From assembly GCA_015662405.1 (NCBI GenBank), contig DQUE01000178.1, positions 1 to 6,862 on the forward strand: a stretch of DNA of 6,862 nt, given 5' to 3'. Below the pieces are notes generated by a model that did not search any database, was not told where the DNA came from, and saw only the letters and a program-made list of their open reading frames with translations. The position numbers and the translations under genes are program-made. The DNA comes from Sulfurimonas autotrophica (lineage in GTDB: Bacteria > Campylobacterota > Campylobacteria > Campylobacterales > Sulfurimonadaceae). Every line of letters starts with the position of its first letter. Positions within the stretch are counted from its first letter, which is position 1. Of this stretch, positions 1 to 6,066 are shown in pieces.

Positions 1-1075
1 CTTTGACAAATGCAGCCTGGTTTTTTTTGCTTGTTTGATTTGTGGAGGCTTTTCTTGTGCCATCAAAGAGATAAGCTCCCCCAATAACTTCAAACTTCTC
101 TTTGACATACTTTAAGAGACTCTCTGTCGAGTTATAGTGGTATGCAGATTCACTGTTATATGTAATGTAGTGAGAGGTTTTATACTCATAGTTATAGTTC
201 ATATCTAAAGAGAGGTTATCTGTAATATCATAAGTAAGACCGGTTCCAATGACATCACTACTAAATTTTTGATGAGTTGCTGGAAAAAACGCATCACTTT
301 TTTGTGTTGGGTCTTCGTTGTATTGAGCAAGTGTGAGACTGCTTGCATACCAGACGTCTATATTTGATGTAAGGGCATTGAGTCTAAGTTGTAAATTTTC
401 AAGTGTTTGGTAAGCGATGTCAAAACTAAAGTTTGAAAATTTATTTTCATCTTTGTTGCCATTGTTATCGATATAGCGAATACCTCCATGTTTTTGTACC
501 TCTCCATTGAGATTATAAGAGAGTTTATCATCAATGTGCCCTATATTGAAAGTGCCATCAAAAGTATTGTAACTTCCTGCATAAAATCCTACTTGCGTGC
601 GGTCTGCTTTTTTTGTTATTATATTGATAACACCGGCATTTGCACCATCTCCAGCCTCAACAATACCACCAGCTTTGATGATTTCTATTTTCTCAATTGC
701 TGCAGGAGAGATACTTGCTAAAAGTTGCGCTACCATATCAATATTATTGAGTCTTCTGCCATTTACTTTAATGACAATATTTTCATATCCATCGCCAATA
801 CCAAAACCGCGCATGTCAATTTTTTGAGAAAATGGGTTTCCATAAGAGGGCATTGTGATTATAGAAGTTTGCTGATTTAAAAATTCATAGATATTTTGCA
901 CATGGGCTTTTTCAATATCTTTGGCTGTATAGACCTCTATGGCATCTGTTGATTGCAGTTCATCTGTTTGTATTGCTGTTGATGTAACTTTTAATGGAGC
1001 TAATGTTAGCTCAGTTGCATAGAGTTGGCTCAAAAGAGTGACTGAGAAAAGTGAGAGTTGTATTGTTTTTTGCAT
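1..1075 (-). CDS. TonB-dependent outer-membrane receptor, N-terminal part (C-terminus beyond window)
   Basis: An uninterrupted minus-strand frame runs from an ATG at 1075 to the window edge (358 codons, no stop). Residues 1-20 form a signal peptide: a lysine near the start, a hydrophobic core, and a probable cut after LYA. A TonB-box-like segment follows (about residues 25-32, APLKVTST). Residues about 42-158 are a plug domain: the segment DAIEVYTAKDIEK, the MRGFG motif near 88-92, VNGRRLNN near 104-111, and the plug end IEKIEIIK...GVINIITKK at 127-156. Alternating aromatic and polar strands typical of a beta-barrel begin near 160. The usual R-G-P of the plug end is K-A-G-G here. Such receptors import siderophores, cobalamin, haem or other metal chelates using TonB-ExbBD energy; nothing visible gives the substrate. 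An AAGGGA ribosome site (1081-1086, minus) lies 5 nt upstream of the start. The family is secure; the ligand is unknown. Confidence 0.93.
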   Translation of the reverse strand, partial: MQKTIQLSLFSVTLLSQLYATELTLAPLKVTSTAIQTDELQSTDAIEVYTAKDIEKAHVQNIYEFLNQQTSIITMPSYGNPFSQKIDMRGFGIGDGYENIVIKVNGRRLNNIDMVAQLLASISPAAIEKIEIIKAGGIVEAGDGANAGVINIITKKADRTQVGFYAGSYNTFDGTFNIGHIDDKLSYNLNGEVQKHGGIRYIDNNGNKDENKFSNFSFDIAYQTLENLQLRLNALTSNIDVWYASSLTLAQYNEDPTQKSDAFFPATHQKFSSDVIGTGLTYDITDNLSLDMNYNYEYKTSHYITYNSESAYHYNSTESLLKYVKEKFEVIGGAYLFDGTRKASTNQTSKKNQAAFVK

Positions 1076-1124
1076 TATAATCCCTTATTAGTTTGTATAT
1101 TTTGTCTATTTGTAAAAAAGTGGA

Positions 1125-1274
1125 TTATATTGTAGGGGGAGAGTTGATTTTGAGTCTGAGTGGTTTGCCATCAAGTGTAGATACCGCACTATATAGCGCT
1201 ACAATCGTTATGAAAGAGATATATGCTTGTATCGCTGCTAATGTGAAGTAGTTTTTAGCGAAACCTTTAGGCAT
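1125..1274 (-). CDS. Small single-pass membrane protein (49 aa) upstream of TonB receptor
   Basis: A short minus-strand ORF runs from ATG at 1272-1274 to TAA at 1125-1127. The protein begins MPKGFAKNYF. A hydrophobic stretch of about 20-25 residues (roughly 11-34, containing AYISFITIVALYSAV) can form one membrane helix. The tail is short and basic to polar, with GKPLRLKINSPPTI at the C-terminus. Positive residues (K3, K7) before the helix suggest the N-terminus is cytoplasmic and the C-terminus periplasmic. An AGAGGA-like ribosome site lies about 12 nt upstream of the start. Only 49 nt separate its stop from the receptor start, and I see no terminator between them, so co-transcription with the receptor is likely. 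I recognise no family. It could be an accessory of the receptor or its energising complex, but that rests on position alone. A chance ORF is possible, although the clean helix and the ribosome site argue for a gene. Confidence 0.6.
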   Translation of the reverse strand: MPKGFAKNYFTLAAIQAYISFITIVALYSAVSTLDGKPLRLKINSPPTI

Positions 1275-1304
1275 ATCTTTTTACAGTCCTCTTTTGTTTT
1301 TGAA

Positions 1305-1318
1305 ATTTTAGCTAAAAT
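1305..1318. promoter_or_regulatory. 14-bp perfect palindrome in divergent promoter region
   Basis: ATTTTAGCTAAAAT reads identically on both strands. It lies in the 50-bp gap between the minus-strand membrane-protein/receptor unit and rqcH. Each half offers TAAAAT, close to the TATAAT -10 consensus, one hexamer per direction. The plus hexamer (1313-1318) ends 6 nt before the rqcH ATG. The minus hexamer (1310-1305) lies about 30 nt upstream of the small membrane ORF. It may be overlapping divergent -10 elements, an operator, or both. It does not resemble a Fur box that I know. Function is inferred from position and symmetry. Confidence 0.4.
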
Positions 1319-1324
1319 ACTCTT

Positions 1325-2656
1325 ATGAAACTTTCACATTTACAACAAATTATCGATTATTTACAAAACTTTAAAAAAATATCTGTAGCACATCGCGTGA
1401 GTGACGCAATTATTAAAATCGTTTTTGACAAAAATGATGCTATTTATTTTAATATGCAACGCGCAAACTCTTCGATATTTAAGTGTCAGGAGTATCCACG
1501 CTCCAAGGTCTATAATGCTCCTTTTGATGTTATTTTGGCAAAGCGTTTTCACCGTGCAAATCTGTTACATGTAGAACTGTTACATGGTGATAAAATCATA
1601 CGCATAAAGAGCTCTTTGGCATCTGCATATAAAGAAGAAATCACTTATTTGCAGATAGAATTTACGGGAAAATATACAAATGTGATTATTTTAGATGAAG
1701 AGAATGTTGTGCTTGAAGCATTGCGTCATGTTGATCTCTTCTCCTCTTTTCGAGAGGTTAAAGTGGGACAAAAACTGCTCGATGTTCCGCCTGCTCCTTT
1801 TGTGGCAAAAGAGTATCCTCTTGAAGATGTGGAAGAGTTTTTATATGGAGTCTATGAAAAAGAGCAAAATGCCAAACTTGGGAATTTGAAAAAACAGAAG
1901 ATTGCACAGCTTGAGAAAAAGCTTACAAAACTGCAAAAATTGTATGAAAAGCTTGATTCGCTAGAGAGTTTAGAAGAGGAGGCAGAAAAAAATGAGCACT
2001 TAGGGAATTTAGTGCTCTTTAATGCCCAAAATATCAAACCCTATGCAAGAGAGATTACACTGCAGGATTATGACGGAACAAAACGAAAAGTATCTTTGTC
2101 AAAAGAGTATCCAACTCCTTTTATGATAAGTGAGATGTTTTTTGCAAAAAGCAAAAAAGCAAAACAGCGCATGAAACATCTGCATATAGAAGAGGAGTCA
2201 CTACGCTCAAAAATAGAACATCTCAAGCGCTTTATCCATGTAATACAAGAGGCAAAAGATGTGGCAAAAATAGAGATGCTTTTACCAAAAAAGATACAAA
2301 ATAAAAAAGTGAAGCAAAGTGACTCTATAGAGGTTTTTTGGATAGAAGGATACAAGGTGCAACTAGGAAAAAATGAAAAAGGCAATATTGCACTGCTAAA
2401 AAATGCCCGTGCAAAAGATATTTGGTTGCATATGAAAGATCGTCCATCTGCTCATGTCATTATAACAACAGATAAACAAAGCCTTCCCCAAAACATCATT
2501 ATGGCAGCAGCAAGGCTATGTGTAGAGTTCAGCACCACTTCAAAAGATAGATTTTTGGTCGATTATACTCAAAGAAGAGAGGTGAGTGTACAAAGTGGAG
2601 CGAATGTGTTGTATAATAAATACAAGACAATAGAGGTAGATACAAGAGAGAGCTAA
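1325..2656 (+). CDS. rqcH: RqcH/Rqc2-family ribosome quality-control factor (NFACT protein, older name fibronectin-binding protein)
   Basis: This 443-aa protein has the NFACT layout. An N-terminal NFACT-N domain spans about residues 1-175, including APFDVILAKRF at 65-75 and a GKYTNVIILD segment at 115-124. Charged coiled-coil helices lie at about 178-225 and 275-318. A C-terminal NFACT-R domain covers about 335-438, with DIWLHMKDRPSAHVII at 365-380. Family members bind 50S subunits carrying stalled peptidyl-tRNA and recruit tRNA-Ala to add C-terminal alanine tails that mark the peptide for degradation. The protein is shorter than the roughly 570-aa Firmicutes form, as is usual for Campylobacterota. 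The position corresponding to the functional Asp-Arg pair of RqcH appears to be D89-K90. The start is the first ATG and fits the family N-terminus, but no Shine-Dalgarno is visible in the 20 nt upstream. Its stop overlaps the ribosome site of the next gene. Confidence 0.9.
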   Translation: MKLSHLQQIIDYLQNFKKISVAHRVSDAIIKIVFDKNDAIYFNMQRANSSIFKCQEYPRSKVYNAPFDVILAKRFHRANLLHVELLHGDKIIRIKSSLASAYKEEITYLQIEFTGKYTNVIILDEENVVLEALRHVDLFSSFREVKVGQKLLDVPPAPFVAKEYPLEDVEEFLYGVYEKEQNAKLGNLKKQKIAQLEKKLTKLQKLYEKLDSLESLEEEAEKNEHLGNLVLFNAQNIKPYAREITLQDYDGTKRKVSLSKEYPTPFMISEMFFAKSKKAKQRMKHLHIEEESLRSKIEHLKRFIHVIQEAKDVAKIEMLLPKKIQNKKVKQSDSIEVFWIEGYKVQLGKNEKGNIALLKNARAKDIWLHMKDRPSAHVIITTDKQSLPQNIIMAAARLCVEFSTTSKDRFLVDYTQRREVSVQSGANVLYNKYKTIEVDTRES

Positions 2657-2661
2657 GGAGG
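2655..2661 (+). promoter_or_regulatory. Strong Shine-Dalgarno AAGGAGG overlapping the rqcH stop
   Basis: A perfect AAGGAGG shares two bases with the rqcH TAA (2654-2656) and sits 5 nt before the ATG at 2667. It fixes the start of the small acidic protein and suggests efficient translation coupled to rqcH. It is the strongest ribosome site in the window. Confidence 0.85.
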
Positions 2662-2666
2662 GTGGT

Positions 2667-2987
2667 ATGAGTGTCGGTGCTATTGGCAATGTAGTTTTAG
2701 TAAATCAGATGACACCTGCTGTTACTCCTTTGCAGGGAAATCAGAATCTCCGTTTTGACCTGCAAAATATCGTTGCACAAGCTGCTGTGCAAGAGAAAGA
2801 AAAGGAGGTTGAAGAGGTTCGTCCAACTGAAGAAAATCATGCCATAGATCCTGACCGTGAACACCAAAGAGAAGAGGCGGATCAAGAGACGAGTAATTTG
2901 CCGAAGAATAAAGGGCATGAAGTTGCTGAAGAAGAGAGTGCCCAAGGGGGAGAAAAACCGCTACACCTATTAGACATTAAAGTCTGA
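2667..2987 (+). CDS. Small acidic hydrophilic protein of unknown function (106 aa)
   Basis: The start is fixed by a perfect Shine-Dalgarno 5 nt upstream. Residues 1-25 are uncharged and partly hydrophobic (GAIGNVVLVNQM) but too polar for a signal peptide or membrane helix. Residues about 30-50 could be an amphipathic helix (LQNIVAQAAVQEKEKEVEEV). Residues 51-97 are highly charged and probably disordered, rich in Glu, Asp, Gln, Asn and His. The protein ends in a short hydrophobic motif, HLLDIKV. I count 21 acidic against 10 Lys/Arg residues. It lies between rqcH and cdsA with 10 nt to the former, so it is probably in the rqcH transcript. From memory, C. jejuni has a small putative coiled-coil gene in the same slot. 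I recognise no domain. The ribosome site and context make it a real gene, but its role is unknown. Confidence 0.8.
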   Translation: MSVGAIGNVVLVNQMTPAVTPLQGNQNLRFDLQNIVAQAAVQEKEKEVEEVRPTEENHAIDPDREHQREEADQETSNLPKNKGHEVAEEESAQGGEKPLHLLDIKV

Positions 2988-2998
2988 TTTGATATAAT
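2971..2998 (+). promoter_or_regulatory. Sigma70-type promoter candidate for cdsA-dxr-tsaD
   Basis: TAGACA (2971-2976, one mismatch to TTGACA) and a perfect TATAAT (2993-2998) are separated by 16 nt. The TG-free spacer is T-rich. Transcription would start near 3005, giving a leader of about 23 nt that holds the TAGGGA ribosome site (3017-3022) ahead of the cdsA ATG. The -35 lies inside the 3' end of the small acidic gene, so cdsA and later genes could be expressed separately from rqcH. Confidence 0.55.
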
Positions 2999-3027
2999 TT
3001 TACATCTGAAAATTTATAGGGATATTT

Positions 3028-3783
3028 ATGAGCATTTTAAGAGACTCCAAAGAGAGAATTATCACAGGATTAGCATTATTGGTGCTTGTATTGATTGTTG
3101 GAGTGATAGACAATTTTTTTGTTATGTGGCTCTTTTTTGGAGCTGTTTATCTGTTGGCATTCAAAGAGGCTGTGAAACTTTTTGGAGTGGAAAAAGATAA
3201 TCTTTTGCCATATGCTGCAGTGCTTTGGCTTGCTGCTGCTTTTTATCCCTATGGAGATGACCTCTTTGTACTTGCTGGTCTCTCTTATGCTGGTGCAATG
3301 GCTTATAATAAAAACCTCAAATGGGTTGACTTTTTGCCGTTTATTTATCCTACGGCAGGGTTGTTGTTTACTCTTACGATGTATGAAGAGTATGGAGTGC
3401 TATCATTAGTTTGGCTACTTGTGGTGGTTGCCCTTACTGATGTTGGTGCCTATTTTGTAGGAAAAAGCATCGGAAAAACAAAGTTTTGTGAGACAAGTCC
3501 AAACAAGACACTCGAAGGTGTGATAGGTGGCGTGGCTTTGGCAACCGTTGTTGGTGCATTTTTGGGTCTTTTTGTAGTTGATTTTTGGATCGCACTGGTT
3601 ATCTCTTGTATGGTGGCAGTGAGTGCTATTTTTGGGGATCTGTTTGAATCCTCCCTGAAACGTAGTGCAGGTGTGAAAGATAGTGGCGATTTGCTCCCCG
3701 GTCATGGTGGTGTGTTAGATAGGATTGATGGCTATCTTTTTGGTGCCATTGTTATGCTCGTACTGCTTCGCGGATTAGTTTAG
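3028..3783 (+). CDS. cdsA: Phosphatidate cytidylyltransferase (CDP-diacylglycerol synthase)
   Basis: CdsA makes CDP-diacylglycerol from phosphatidic acid and CTP at the inner membrane, the branch point to phosphatidylethanolamine, phosphatidylglycerol and cardiolipin. The 251-aa protein is hydrophobic, with about seven or eight membrane segments (for example 11-29, 31-47, 60-73, 78-92, 104-118, 122-144, 164-200, 235-250). The complete family signature is at about 208-234: SLKR (209-212), K217-D218, LLPGHGGVLDRID, with D231, R232 and D234. Upstream are TDVGAYFVGK (137-146), SPNKTLEG (157-164, usually SPKKT) and FGDLFES (202-208). Length is normal for Campylobacterota. The ATG at 3028 has a TAGGGA ribosome site at close spacing and its own candidate promoter. 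Its TAG stop touches the dxr start codon. Confidence 0.95.
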   Translation: MSILRDSKERIITGLALLVLVLIVGVIDNFFVMWLFFGAVYLLAFKEAVKLFGVEKDNLLPYAAVLWLAAAFYPYGDDLFVLAGLSYAGAMAYNKNLKWVDFLPFIYPTAGLLFTLTMYEEYGVLSLVWLLVVVALTDVGAYFVGKSIGKTKFCETSPNKTLEGVIGGVALATVVGAFLGLFVVDFWIALVISCMVAVSAIFGDLFESSLKRSAGVKDSGDLLPGHGGVLDRIDGYLFGAIVMLVLLRGLV

Positions 3784-4851
3784 TTGGTACTCTTAGGCTC
3801 AACTGGCTCTATTGGTGTCAATGCCCTGCTTGTTGCCAAACGTTTTGGCATAGCTGTTGAGGTATTAGTTTGTGGAACAAATATTAGACTGCTTAATGAG
3901 CAGATAAAAGAGCATGCCCCAAAGGTCGTTGTAGTTGCCAAGAGAGAGGATGTCGCACAAGTAAATCACTCCTGTGTCTATGCGGGCGAAACAGCTATTT
4001 TAGATGCTATAGAGTCAGCAGAATCAAACCTTGTGGTGAATGCTCTTGTTGGTTTTTTAGGTTTACGCCCAACACTTAAAGCGCTGTCGTGTAACAAAAA
4101 GGTAGCTTTAGCAAACAAAGAGTCCCTTGTTGCGTGTGGCAGTTTTATAGATACTACAAATATACAGCCTATCGATAGTGAGCATTTTGGATTGTGGTAT
4201 CTACTCCAAGATCGACCTGTAAAAAAAATGACAATTACAGCAAGTGGTGGTGCCTTTCGTGATTGGGATATAGCACGCCTACAGAGTGCAACACTTGCAG
4301 ATACACAAAAGCACCCTAACTGGTCGATGGGACAGAAGATAACTATCGATTCAGCAACCATGGTCAATAAGCTCTTTGAGCTTTTAGAGGCTCGATGGCT
4401 CTTTGGCGAGGGTAAGTATGATGCTATTATTGAGACAAAATCACTACTGCATGCGATGATTGACTTTCAAGATGGCTCAACCACAGCACACTTTGCCCAT
4501 GCAAACATGCAACTTCCCATAGCCTATGCGCTTGAGATGAAGATGAATGAGGCGATACTCCCGCATGTTAATCTGCTTGAAGTTGGTACGTTAGAGTTTC
4601 GAGAAATAGAAAAAGAGCGTTACCCTATTTGGAATATCAAAGAGGAACTATTAAAAAATCCTCATTTAGGTGTTGTTGTCAATGCAGCAAATGAAGCGGC
4701 AATTGAGCTTTTTATAGCCAAAAGAATTGGCTTTATGGAGATTAGTAAAAATATCATAGCTGCTTTTGAAAGATTCAATGATAGTATGCCTTTCCATGTA
4801 GAGGATGTTTTTGCAATAGATAAAGAGGTGAGGAGTTTTATAAAGCGATGA
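3784..4851 (+). CDS. dxr: 1-deoxy-D-xylulose 5-phosphate reductoisomerase
   Basis: Dxr converts 1-deoxy-D-xylulose 5-phosphate to 2-C-methyl-D-erythritol 4-phosphate with NADPH and a divalent metal, the committed step of the MEP isoprenoid pathway, in the cytosol. The 355-aa protein starts with the Rossmann NADPH motif GSTGSIG (residues 5-11). It continues with LANKESLVACG (109-119), DSEHFG (131-136, metal ligands D131 and E133), ASGGAFRD (153-160), HPNWSMGQKITIDSATMVNK (177-196), and a third metal-ligand position at E199 in FELLEARWLF. VNAANEAAIELF follows at 299-310. The start is TTG, forced because the preceding codon is the cdsA TAG in the same frame and the NADPH motif needs about four residues before it. 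No clear Shine-Dalgarno precedes it, so translation probably relies on re-initiation after cdsA. Its end overlaps tsaD by ATGA. Confidence 0.95.
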   Translation: MVLLGSTGSIGVNALLVAKRFGIAVEVLVCGTNIRLLNEQIKEHAPKVVVVAKREDVAQVNHSCVYAGETAILDAIESAESNLVVNALVGFLGLRPTLKALSCNKKVALANKESLVACGSFIDTTNIQPIDSEHFGLWYLLQDRPVKKMTITASGGAFRDWDIARLQSATLADTQKHPNWSMGQKITIDSATMVNKLFELLEARWLFGEGKYDAIIETKSLLHAMIDFQDGSTTAHFAHANMQLPIAYALEMKMNEAILPHVNLLEVGTLEFREIEKERYPIWNIKEELLKNPHLGVVVNAANEAAIELFIAKRIGFMEISKNIIAAFERFNDSMPFHVEDVFAIDKEVRSFIKR

Positions 4852-5825
4852 TATTAAGTATAGAGAGCTCTTGTGATGATAGTGCTATTGCCATCACAGA
4901 GATAGCAACAAATAGACTTCTGTTTCACAAAAAAATCTCTCAAGAGTTACAACATAGTCTCTATGGAGGTGTTGTACCTGAACTAGCCGCTCGTTTACAT
5001 GCAGAGGCTCTGCCAAAGATTTTAGAGCAGTGCGAACCCTATTTTCAAGATATAAAAGCAGTAGCAGTTACCACAAGCCCGGGTCTTGCTGTTACTCTCA
5101 TTGAGGGGGTAACCTTAGCAAAGGCTGTGAGTGTAGCACTTCATCTTCCCCTTATAGCGGTGAATCACCTTGTGGGGCATATCTATTCGCTCTTTATTGA
5201 GAAAGAGACGGTTTTTCCCCTAACGGTTTTACTGGTCTCTGGTGGGCATACACAGGTGATGGAAGTTAAGAGCTTGCAAGAGATTACAACTGTTGCAAAA
5301 AGCATGGATGATAGCTTTGGTGAGAGCTTTGATAAAGTAGCAAAGATGATGGGGCTTGGCTATCCCGGTGGTCCAGTTATAGAGCAACTGGCAAAAGAGG
5401 GCGATCGAGAGCGATATAACTTCACCGTGCCTCTACTAAAAACCCCAAAACTCGCCTTTAGCTACTCAGGACTAAAAAATGCGGTGCGACTCGCCGTTGA
5501 AAAAGCAGAGGAGAAAGATTATAAAGATATAGCAGCCTCTTTTGAACACATTGCAACAAAGCATCTACTGCATAAGTTAAAAAAATATTTTCAGACAAAT
5601 CCACCTAAAAACTTCGCCATAGTCGGCGGTGCGAGTGCAAATCTCTATCTGCGTAAACAAATTCAAGAACTGCTCAAGCCATATGGTGCAAAACTGCTAT
5701 TGAGCGATCTGCAGTACTGCTCAGATAATGCCGCCATGATTGGACGCGCCGCTGTTGATATGTATAAAAACAACATGTTTTGTCCTCTAGAGGAGTTAGA
5801 TATTGCAACGAAGAGTAGTATTTAA
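4848..5825 (+). CDS. tsaD: tRNA N6-threonylcarbamoyladenosine synthase subunit TsaD (Gcp/Kae1 family)
   Basis: TsaD transfers threonylcarbamoyl from threonylcarbamoyl-AMP (made by TsaC) to A37 of ANN-decoding tRNAs, working with TsaB and TsaE. The 325-aa protein has the ASKHA fold signatures: ILSIESSCDDSAIAI at 2-16, VVPELAARLH at 42-51, the metal site NHLVGH with H107 and H111, LLVSGGHTQ at 128-136, and DDSFGESFDKVAKMMGLGYPGGP at 154-176. Further on are AFSYSGLKNAV (203-213), IVGGASAN (258-265) and CSDNAAMIG (291-299), where D293 is the third metal ligand. It is complete but slightly shorter than the 337-aa E. coli enzyme. The ATG overlaps the dxr TGA (ATGA), indicating translational coupling. 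The stop sits at the end of the conserved block; just after it come degraded gene ends and an AT-rich region. Confidence 0.95.
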   Translation: MILSIESSCDDSAIAITEIATNRLLFHKKISQELQHSLYGGVVPELAARLHAEALPKILEQCEPYFQDIKAVAVTTSPGLAVTLIEGVTLAKAVSVALHLPLIAVNHLVGHIYSLFIEKETVFPLTVLLVSGGHTQVMEVKSLQEITTVAKSMDDSFGESFDKVAKMMGLGYPGGPVIEQLAKEGDRERYNFTVPLLKTPKLAFSYSGLKNAVRLAVEKAEEKDYKDIAASFEHIATKHLLHKLKKYFQTNPPKNFAIVGGASANLYLRKQIQELLKPYGAKLLLSDLQYCSDNAAMIGRAAVDMYKNNMFCPLEELDIATKSSI

Positions 5826-5941
5826 GGGCTACCCTGAATTTTACTTACAAATCTTTTTAAATGTGAATAGTCTATCGTTTTATGCATTGTTTGCCTTGCA
5901 AGAGCATCTAGATAAGAGTTGTGATGTTTGTTTGGAGTTTT
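5822..5941 (-). pseudogene. Remnant: C-terminal tail of a DEDDh (DnaQ-like) 3'-5' exonuclease
   Basis: Read on the minus strand, the frame ending at the TAA complementary to 5822-5824 encodes KTPNKHHNSYLDALA followed by RQTMHKTIDYSHLKRFV and a short tail. The H-x4-D-A-L-A pattern (His codon 5921-5923, Asp codon 5906-5908) matches the Exo III-epsilon motif that closes the catalytic core of DnaQ-like proofreading and RNase T-like exonucleases. The frame hits a stop at 5972-5974 (minus) and has no start codon at a sensible position. The first two exonuclease motifs are absent. It therefore looks like the last 40 or so codons of a convergent neighbour of tsaD; the two stops overlap. The family call rests on one motif, so a chance match is possible. 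The upstream limit is approximate. Confidence 0.42.
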
Positions 5942-5952
5942 AAAGGAAATGA

Positions 5953-6045
5953 GGAGAATATGAGTTTGGCTTTAATAACAGTGATGAGAAGGTTTGTGGG
6001 TATTGTGATATAAAAAATATATGCCATGAGAGTGTTTTAAAATAA
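5953..6045 (+). pseudogene. Remnant: C-terminal tail of a RecB/AddB/Cas4-type PD-(D/E)XK nuclease
   Basis: The plus frame after a TGA at 5950-5952 encodes 30 residues, GEYEFGFNNSDEKVCGYC continuing DIKNICHESVLK, then TAA (6043-6045). The C-x2-C-x5-C arrangement (Cys codons 5995, 6004 and 6022), with Y-C-x4-I-C-H, is the usual C-terminal part of the 4Fe-4S clamp in RecB-family exonucleases, AddB and Cas4. The nuclease core and the first cysteine are missing and there is no start codon. A short reading in another frame just upstream (SFKGNEEN, about 5936-5959) may be the preceding part displaced by a frameshift. It ends 21 nt before the next gene. The match is motif-based and from memory. Confidence 0.45.
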
Positions 6046-6050
6046 TATAA

Positions 6051-6056
6051 AAGGAG
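6051..6056 (+). promoter_or_regulatory. Shine-Dalgarno AAGGAG of the McrB-like gene
   Basis: AAGGAG ends 10 nt before the ATG at 6067. It selects this ATG over the in-frame ATG at residue 4. No clear -35/-10 pair was identified in the gap, although AATATAA-type AT-rich sequence just upstream could hold a -10. Confidence 0.7.
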
Positions 6057-6066
6057 AAATAAAAGT

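Larger units (their letters stand above)
5826..6066. other. Junction between housekeeping block and AT-rich accessory region
   Basis: No intact gene lies in these 241 bp. They contain the two nuclease gene ends described separately, which meet around 5942-5952. They also hold the ribosome site of the McrB-like gene. The meeting of two start-less gene tails on opposite strands, with GC falling to roughly 22-25% in hand-counted lines beyond (about 40% inside tsaD), points to a deletion or insertion scar at an island edge. I saw no tRNA, direct-repeat pair or convincing terminator hairpin here. Confidence 0.5.

Noticed and set aside
488..827. Overlapping plus-strand open frames of about 76-77 codons within the TonB-receptor region
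   Set aside because: They are antisense to the well-supported receptor plug and barrel sequence, lack family features and have no convincing ribosome site.
1076..1324. Fur-box or riboswitch upstream of the receptor
   Set aside because: I saw no GATAATGATAATCATTATC-like element and no conserved riboswitch core such as a B12 box; the region is mostly the small ORF.
2068..2385. Minus-strand open frame of 105 codons inside rqcH
   Set aside because: It is a shadow of the coiled-coil coding region, with a Ser/Phe/Cys-rich translation typical of antisense to Lys/Glu-rich sequence.
3978..4367. Minus-strand open frame of 129 codons inside dxr
   Set aside because: dxr is complete with all catalytic motifs on the plus strand; the antisense translation shows no domain.
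5825..5835. AGGG-CTA-CCCT inverted repeat after tsaD as a terminator
   Set aside because: A 4-bp stem with a 3-nt loop and no U-tract is too weak to call a terminator.
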